NCBI GenBank assembly: GCA_001567185.1
Contig: LNFR01000110.1
Location: forward strand, 62,001-126,000
Direction: 5' to 3'
Source: Bacteroidetes bacterium OLB12
Lineage (GTDB): Bacteria; Bacteroidota; Bacteroidia; Cytophagales; Cyclobacteriaceae
Length of the DNA: 64,000 nt
In this document: positions 58,709-64,000 of the stretch, piece after piece
Layout of the letters: each line of letters begins with the position of its first letter
How positions within the stretch are numbered: the first letter of the stretch is position 1
Program-made: the position numbers and the translations under genes
Notes under the pieces: model-generated
Database searches by the model: none
Told to the model about the DNA's origin: nothing
Seen by the model: the letters and a program-made list of their open reading frames with translations, nothing else

Positions 58709-59619
58709 ATGAAATTTTTTATTCTGCTTTCTGTTGACGGGTGCAGCCTTTGCCCAAACGTATATTCCAAAATTTGATGTGCAAGGCCACCGGGGTGCGC
58801 GGGGCCTCATGCCCGAGAATACCATAGCGGCATTTTTTGTTTGCTGTAGATTCCGGGGTAACTACGGTAGAATTGGACGTAGTGGTAACAAAAGATAGCC
58901 AACTGGTGGTATCACACGAACCCTGGATGTCGGCATCCATCTGTCTATCACCACAAGGCGATACCATCAAAGCCAAAGACGAACGCAAATTCAATATCTA
59001 TAAAATGACCTATGACGAAGTGCGGCTGTGGGACTGCGGTACGATGGGTAACGAAAAATTTCCGCAACAGAAAAAACTGGCAAGCACCAAGCCTTTGTTA
59101 CAGGATGCCATTGTAGCCATCGAAAATCACGTCAAAAATTTTACACGCTACGAGGTAGATTACAATATCGAAATCAAGAGCCTGCCCGAGGGCGATAACA
59201 AGTTTCACCCTAAGCCCGAAATTTTTTCAGACTTGGTCTATAACCTGGTTGATCAGTACCTGCCGCTCGACCGTGTGGTAATTCAATCATTCGATTTCAG
59301 AGTATTGAAATATTGGCACGAAAAATATCCGGAAGTTCGGCTGGCCGCATTGGTGGAGAATAAAAAAACGGTGGAAGAAAACCTGGCCGATCTGGGCTTT
59401 ACGCCATCCATCTACAGTCCCTACTTCAAACTGCTTACGCGCGAGGATGTGAAACTACTCCACACTACTAAAATCAGAGTAATTCCCTGGACCGTGAACG
59501 AAGAGCGGGATATGCTTTCCATGAAGGGGTTAGACGTTGACGGGTTCATAACCGATTACCCCGATCGTGCCGCTAAGTTCAAACGCACACTTAATATTAG
59601 ACCAAACGGAAAGAAATAG
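58709..59619 (+). CDS. Glycerophosphodiester phosphodiesterase family protein, two indels
   Basis: The repaired product is about 302 residues with a signal peptide (MKFFILLLLTGAAFAQ) and the GDPD core: VQGHRGARGLMPENTIAAF (catalytic histidine and arginine), VELDVVVTKDSQLVVSHEP (metal ligands) and IKSLPEGDN. It hydrolyses deacylated phospholipids to glycerol-3-phosphate and an alcohol in the periplasm. Extra T at 58728-58730 and in T6 58833-58838 break the frame. The PfkB kinase gene follows 120 bases later. Confidence 0.9.
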
Positions 59620-59620
59620 T

Positions 59621-59712
59621 TGAAAAGCTGAAAGTAAAAAGTTCAAAGTTGTTTTAAACGATATCACATTCAACTTTGTACTTTCAACTTTAAGCTTTCT
59701 ACTTTTTACTTT
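59621..59712. repeat. Imperfect AT-rich inverted repeat between gdpd and pfkB
   Basis: The arm around GAAAAGCTGAAAGTAAAAAG and TTCAAAGTTG (59622-59651) pairs imperfectly with CAACTTTGTACTTTCAACTT and TAAGCTTTCTACTTTTTACT (59671-59710). It would form a long hairpin in RNA and belongs to the purine/pyrimidine-skewed hairpin elements often seen between Bacteroidota genes. No coding capacity. Confidence 0.6.
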
Positions 59713-59739
59713 ATCATTGCAAAAAATTTCAAAAGAACC

Positions 59740-60756
59740 ATGCCCAGCAACCAGCAATCAACAACTAAATACGATGTGTACGGCATCGGCAATGCACTGG
59801 TCGATATTGTTACCGAAGTTGACCTCGACTTCTTTGAAAAAAAATGAAGTAGAAAAAGGGCTGATGACGCTGGTAGATGAAAAGCGGCAATTGCGCCTGA
59901 TGAAAGCCATTGATATGAAGCGAAGCAAAATGTCGGGCGGAGGTTCGGCTGGCAATACGGTGGTGGCTATCAATCAATTTGGCGGCAAGAGTTTCTATTC
60001 CTGCCTGGTGGCGAAAGATGAGTTGGGAAAATTTTTCCTGGACGATTTGAAACGCAACGGGGTAGATACCAACCTGGCCTATGAAAATTGCCCGGAAGGA
60101 CATACCGGCCGGTGTTTGGTAATGACCAGCCCCGATGCCGAACGCACCATGAATACATTTTTGGGTGTAAGCTCGTTTTTATCGCCCGAACAGTTGGACG
60201 AGGCCGCTATCAAAAACTCGGCATACATCTACCTGGAAGGGTACCTGGTGGCCAGCCCAAAGGGATTGGAAGCCCTGAAGGCCGCAAAGAAGATTGCCGA
60301 GCGAAACAAAGTAAGTACTGCCCTTACCTTTTCCGATCCCAGCATGGTTAAATACTTTTCATCGCAGATGGAAGAGATTGTGGGCGCCAGCGTGGATTTG
60401 CTTTTCTGCAATGAAGAAGAAGCCATGATCTTTACCGGCACCAACGAGATAAGCGAAGCCCGCGAAAAACTAAAACAAGTGGCCAAACGATTTGCCATTA
60501 CGCTTGGCGCGAATGGTGCGTTGATCTACGATGGCGATACGTTTATTCAAATAGAACCGTATAAAGTGCGCGCGTTGGATACCAACGGTGCGGGCGATAT
60601 GTTTTCAGGAGCTTCATGTACGGAATTACCCATGGCCATAGTTATGCCGAAGCGGGTAAGCTGGCTTCGCTGGCATCCAGCCGCGTGGTTTCGCAATTTG
60701 GGCCGCGCCTTCAACCCGACCAGATGAAAAAGATTTTGGGAGATTTGATAAGTTAA
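59740..60756 (+). CDS. PfkB-family carbohydrate or nucleoside kinase (adenosine-kinase-like), two indels
   Basis: The repaired product is 338 residues beginning MPSNQQSTTKYDVYGIGNAL. Motifs: GGGSAGNTVVAINQFGG near residue 60, CNEEEAMIFTG, and the anion hole DTNGAGDMFSGAF with catalytic aspartate. These fit PfkB sugar kinases of the adenosine-kinase-like branch. An extra A (A8 at 59837-59844) and a missing T at 60613-60614 break the frame; repaired text after the second is GAFMYGITHGHSYAEAGKLA and the end is KKILGDLIS. Substrate not assignable from the sequence. Confidence 0.88.
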
Positions 60757-60859
60757 AAGGGATTTCATTTTCAACAATCTCTTATCGTCAGGTTTTTTAA
60801 CCTGGCTGGTTCCTTTTTTTCGGGCTTGTTTAGTAATTTAACTTTTGAAAAGTTTAAAG

Positions 60860-61051
60860 ATGGAAAAACTATTATTAATTTTTATTTTCCTGAATCTTCT
60901 CATCATGTTCGTTGCGATTTATGATGTTTTGAAAAGAAATTTTAGCCAGCCCCGGAAAAATATTATAATGTGGATTTGGCCAATAATTTTTCTGCAGAGT
61001 ATTGGGGCTCTTATTTATTATCTCTACAAACCAAGAGCAAACAGAATTTAA
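60860..61051 (+). CDS. Small PLDc_N-like membrane protein
   Basis: 63 residues with two hydrophobic helices (LLIFIFLNLLIMFVAIYD and IIMWIWPIIFLQSIGALIYY) and the short basic end KPRANRI. The pattern WIWPIIFLQSIGALIYYLY resembles phospholipase D nuclease N-terminal (PLDc_N) domains, normally two-helix membrane pieces. It is a free-standing small protein; function unknown. Start chosen at ATG instead of the upstream TTG. Confidence 0.7.
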   Translation: MEKLLLIFIFLNLLIMFVAIYDVLKRNFSQPRKNIIMWIWPIIFLQSIGALIYYLYKPRANRI

Positions 61052-61123
61052 TGCTGTTAACTTCTGGTATTCTCTTCTGCCGTTAGGTTCTTAATTTCTG
61101 TTTTGTTCTATCTTGTTCAAGCA

Positions 61124-61966
61124 TTAAAAAATCTCCAGAAAGGCAACAATAAAAGGAGCTGAAATCAACAACCCATCAAACCGATCCAGAAAGCCGCCAT
61201 GGCCGGGTAGGCTGGTGCCGGAGTCTTTAATTTCAATGCTGCGCTTCAGTAACGATTCTACCAAATCACCAAAAGTGCCGCCCACAATAATAATTACTCC
61301 AATCACCATCCATTGCCATGATTTAATAGTTGGCTCATGGCCGATCGAGCTAAAAAAATAAGGTAAGCCATAGGCAAATGCAAAGGCGAGGGCAGCACCC
61401 CCGGCAAAACCTTCCCACGATTTTTTGGGTGAAATTCGTTCGAACAACTTTCGCTTGCCAAACAGGCTGCCGGCAAAATAGGCTCCTGTATCGCTGGCCC
61501 AAAGAATAAACAGGCAACCAAAAATAATCTGGTAATTGTACTCCTGATTTTCAAAGGCAGCTATGTTCAGTAACGCAAAAGGTACAGCCACATAAAAGAT
61601 GCCCAGAAACGTATAGGCAATGTTTGTAAAGGGTTTCCGTTCAAACTTTTTGTAAAGCTTAATCATATACACACACGATACAACCGGAAAAATCAGGAAA
61701 TAATACCGATAGGAGATATCGCCCCGTTCAATAAAAAAGGATAAGCAAAAAATAAGCAGGCCACAGAATGTTCCAAACGTTTTCTGCGGAAGCATACCAT
61801 CTAACCCTGCGAGTTTGTAAAACTCAGTAAGCGAGAGTACACAAATTATAAAGAACACAATAAAGTATGTCCACTCGCTAAACATAATTCCAAACACAAT
61901 ACCGGCTGCACCTAATAGCGCAGTAATCAATCGCGGCACAAGGTTGCTGAATTTACCGGAGCTCAT
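61124..61966 (-). CDS. cdsA: Phosphatidate cytidylyltransferase
   Basis: 280 residues with about eight membrane helices. The C-terminal CDS signature is present in SIEIKDSGTSLPGHGGFLDR, continuing into FDGLL, and the preceding text is GGTFGDLVESLLKR. It makes CDP-diacylglycerol from phosphatidate and CTP, the common precursor of bacterial phospholipids. It follows the CPBP gene with a four-base overlap (ATGA). Confidence 0.96.
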   Translation of the reverse strand: MSSGKFSNLVPRLITALLGAAGIVFGIMFSEWTYFIVFFIICVLSLTEFYKLAGLDGMLPQKTFGTFCGLLIFCLSFFIERGDISYRYYFLIFPVVSCVYMIKLYKKFERKPFTNIAYTFLGIFYVAVPFALLNIAAFENQEYNYQIIFGCLFILWASDTGAYFAGSLFGKRKLFERISPKKSWEGFAGGAALAFAFAYGLPYFFSSIGHEPTIKSWQWMVIGVIIIVGGTFGDLVESLLKRSIEIKDSGTSLPGHGGFLDRFDGLLISAPFIVAFLEIF

Positions 61967-62895
61967 GCCTGGTTTGGGTTTTGTGTTTTAGAATGGGTAT
62001 AGAAGTAGTACATCAATGCAGCAAAGGCCAGCGTAAAGCCAATTACTACCGGCCACGGTGCGGCTTCGGCCGATTCCATATCAATAGATATAATTCCTTT
62101 CTGAAAAAGGTAAATCATCAATACAGAAAAACTATTGTTCACAAAATGAGCGATCATCGGCATCCACAAATTTCCTGACCAAACATATAAATACCCAAAC
62201 AGGGCTCCTAAAAGCATGCGGGGTACAAGCCCAAAAAATTGCATGTGAAAAGCGCTGAATATAAAGGCCGAAATCCAAATGGCTGTATGATGATTTCCGC
62301 TTAGGCGATAAAATTCGGGCTGCAACATACCTCGGAAAACCAACTCCTCGCCAATGGCCGGAAGCAAGGCAATCACTACAAGGCCCAGTACCAGATCGCC
62401 CGTAGTGTTAAACGTAGTGAAGAATTTAGTTAGCTCTGCGGCAAGATCTTCGCGCTCGCGCGCCCAGGTGCCAAAGTCTTTCAAGAAATCAGGGAAGATG
62501 AAGTTGGTGTTCCACTCGATAAATACAGAATTGGTTCCCATAAAGGCAATTGTAGCCAGGGTTGCTACCAGGGCAAGCGCAGCCGGGGCCTTTTTGGATA
62601 CCAACAAAAGTGGGTTGGTTCGCTCCATTGCGTATAGGTATAACCCCGGAATAAGGATTAACCCAACCAATGTGGCAAAGCCCTGCATAATCAGAACGGG
62701 CAGCCGTAGTTCAGGATATTGGGTGGGGGTGGTAATTTTTTCAGAAAATTCCATCAGAGTTCCTTCATAAAAGGGTAAGGAAAAAAGGAAACCTACTATC
62801 GGACCAATAATAATAAACCCGATAAAAGCCATACACAGTATAAAAAAGATCGATAGTATCGGATTGCGCTGCGAAATACCAATAGGGCCGTGCAT
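61963..62895 (-). CDS. CPBP-family intramembrane metalloprotease-like protein
   Basis: 310 residues with about eight hydrophobic segments. The CPBP (Abi/CAAX protease) motifs are complete: GEELVFRGMLQPEFYR (EExxxR), FIFSAFHMQFFGL (FxxxH) and IAHFVNNSFSV (HxxxN). Its start is 60 bases from the divergent dusB start. Substrate unknown; some homologues give bacteriocin immunity. Translationally coupled to cdsA. Confidence 0.92.
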   Translation of the reverse strand: MHGPIGISQRNPILSIFFILCMAFIGFIIIGPIVGFLFSLPFYEGTLMEFSEKITTPTQYPELRLPVLIMQGFATLVGLILIPGLYLYAMERTNPLLLVSKKAPAALALVATLATIAFMGTNSVFIEWNTNFIFPDFLKDFGTWAREREDLAAELTKFFTTFNTTGDLVLGLVVIALLPAIGEELVFRGMLQPEFYRLSGNHHTAIWISAFIFSAFHMQFFGLVPRMLLGALFGYLYVWSGNLWMPMIAHFVNNSFSVLMIYLFQKGIISIDMESAEAAPWPVVIGFTLAFAALMYYFYTHSKTQNPNQA

Positions 62896-62955
62896 GTGTT
62901 TAAAAAGACTTAATTTTGTGCCGCAAACAACGGGGTTTTTGATCAGAATATCAAC

Positions 62956-63945
62956 GTGGTAAAAATCGGCAACATAACACTAAGCGATTTCCCGCTCTTA
63001 CTTGCCCCTATGGAGGATGTAAGCGATCCGCCTTTTCGTGCGGTTTGCAAAGCGGGTGGTGCCGATTTGATGTACACCGAGTTTATCTCCAGCGAAGGGT
63101 TGATTCGCCACGCAGCCAAAAGCAAACAGAAACTTGACATATTTGAATACGAGCGCCCCATCGGCATTCAGCTTTTTGGTGGCAATGTAGATAGCATGCG
63201 CGAAGCTGCTGAGATTGCAGCCGCAGCCAATCCCGATCTGATTGATATTAACTATGGTTGCCCCGTTAAAGCCGTGGCGTGCAAAGGAGCTGGTGCAGCG
63301 CTGTTACAAGACATACCCAAGATGGTACGCATGACGGAAGAAGTAGTGAAGGCAACCTCGCTACCCGTTACCGTTAAAACCCGCCTGGGTTGGGATGATA
63401 ACACCAAAAACATTGTGGAGGTAGCAGAACGTTTGCAGGATATTGGTATCAAGGCATTAGCAATACACGGTCGCACGCGCGTGCAGATGTATAAAGGCTC
63501 TGCCGACTGGACACTAATTGGCAAAGTGAAAGAAAATCCACGCATGCACATTCCCATCTTTGGTAATGGCGATATCGATTCACCACAAAAAGTATTGGAG
63601 TACAAAAACCGGTATGGTGTAGATGGCGTGATGATTGGTCGTGCCAGTATTGGTGCCCCCTGGTTTTTTAATGAGGTAAAGCATTATCTGAAAACCGGAG
63701 TGCAACTACCACCGCCCGATATAGCCGAGCGTGTTCGCATAGTACGCCAGCATCTCGATTTTTCCATTCGCTGGAAAGGTGGCAAGCTTGGCATTTTTGA
63801 AATGCGCAGGCATTATACCAATTACTTCAGAGGTACGGCTGACTTTAAACCATTCCGTACACGGTTGGTGGAGGCAGATACGCAGGAGGAGGTGAATCAG
63901 ATTTTGGACGAGGTAATCCATTGTTATAGCGAGGTTTCAGTCTAA
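62956..63945 (+). CDS. dusB: tRNA-dihydrouridine synthase
   Basis: 329 residues from a GTG start (VVKIGNITLSDFPLLLAPME). The FMN-binding fold shows LAPMEDVSDPPFRAVCKAG, INYGCPVKAVACKGAGAALL with the catalytic cysteine, and LAIHGRTRVQMYKGSADW. It reduces specific tRNA uridines to dihydrouridine with NADPH. Divergent from the CPBP gene. Nothing further is seen in the last 55 bases. Confidence 0.95.
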   Translation: MVKIGNITLSDFPLLLAPMEDVSDPPFRAVCKAGGADLMYTEFISSEGLIRHAAKSKQKLDIFEYERPIGIQLFGGNVDSMREAAEIAAAANPDLIDINYGCPVKAVACKGAGAALLQDIPKMVRMTEEVVKATSLPVTVKTRLGWDDNTKNIVEVAERLQDIGIKALAIHGRTRVQMYKGSADWTLIGKVKENPRMHIPIFGNGDIDSPQKVLEYKNRYGVDGVMIGRASIGAPWFFNEVKHYLKTGVQLPPPDIAERVRIVRQHLDFSIRWKGGKLGIFEMRRHYTNYFRGTADFKPFRTRLVEADTQEEVNQILDEVIHCYSEVSV

Positions 63946-64000
63946 ACTTTAGCAACAATCCGCATTTGAATTTCACACCCGATTAGCTTTCTTTGGCCCC

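Noticed and set aside
1-64000. CRISPR array, tRNA, rRNA, prophage or complete insertion sequence
   Set aside because: No regularly spaced repeats, no cloverleaf, no transposase or integrase gene seen on either strand.

Overview
The window is chromosomal DNA from a Bacteroidota bacterium, most likely of the order Cytophagales. The support is a type IX secretion C-terminal sorting domain, TonB-linked outer-membrane proteins with carboxypeptidase-regulatory N-termini, a GLPGL-family protein, an RprX/RprY-like two-component pair, the rpmB-rpmG-DUF4295 cluster, and promoters of the Bacteroidota type (TTG, about 20 nt, TAnnTTTG/A) instead of Shine-Dalgarno-rich leaders. No rRNA, tRNA, CRISPR array, complete insertion sequence or prophage is visible.

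Layout. 1-0.7 kb: ribosomal proteins L28 and L33 with DUF4295. 0.8-4 kb: a TPR histidine kinase, a membrane protein and a NarL-type regulator with matching promoters. 4-9.1 kb: HAD phosphatase, FG-GAP secreted protein, murF, a small protein and a DUF2461 protein. 9.5-14.3 kb: an Oar-like TonB receptor and an MltF-like transglycosylase. 14.4-18.9 kb: Xaa-Pro aminopeptidase, kynurenine 3-monooxygenase and a putative HExxH envelope protein. 19.8-22.7 kb: a degenerate LytS-like protein, an intact LytS-like kinase and a LytTR regulator. 23.1-25.3 kb: di-haem cytochrome c and an FAD monooxygenase. 25.3-35.9 kb: haaO-ogt-kynU, divergent from SDR, two tandem OmpA/PD40 paralogues, aminomuconate-semialdehyde dehydrogenase, pnuC and a NadR-like enzyme. 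With kmo this makes a kynurenine/NAD region. 36-43.9 kb: AraC regulator, Calx-beta lipoprotein, exported class II cyclic-nucleotide phosphodiesterase, SMP-30 protein, FucP-type transporter, sugar nucleotidyltransferase and sugar kinase. 44-46.8 kb: M28 peptidase and NPP-type phosphodiesterase. 46.8-49.6 kb: YggS, a Cys-rich MarR regulator, DUF2024, a secreted CxxC protein and a thioredoxin-fold CPVC protein. 49.7-52.5 kb: trehalase and a sugar transporter. 52.5-58.6 kb: RprY/RprX-like pair divergent from a GLPGL protein and an outer-membrane barrel. 58.7-64 kb: GDPD, PfkB kinase, a small membrane protein, cdsA, a CPBP protease and dusB.

The most interesting item is the 46.8-49.7 kb block. Three copies of a dyad with the core TAGGA-N-TCCTA lie upstream of three transcription units. 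Two copies sit inside or across well-formed promoters. The block encodes its own MarR-type regulator with four C-terminal cysteines, and three other cysteine-motif proteins. This looks like an autoregulated thiol or metal regulon that I do not recognise as described.

Seventeen genes are interrupted by a total of 22 single-base indels, most of them in short homopolymers. In each case adding or removing one base restores a family-typical protein. I treat these as probable sequencing errors and annotate whole genes across the breaks, flagging each one.
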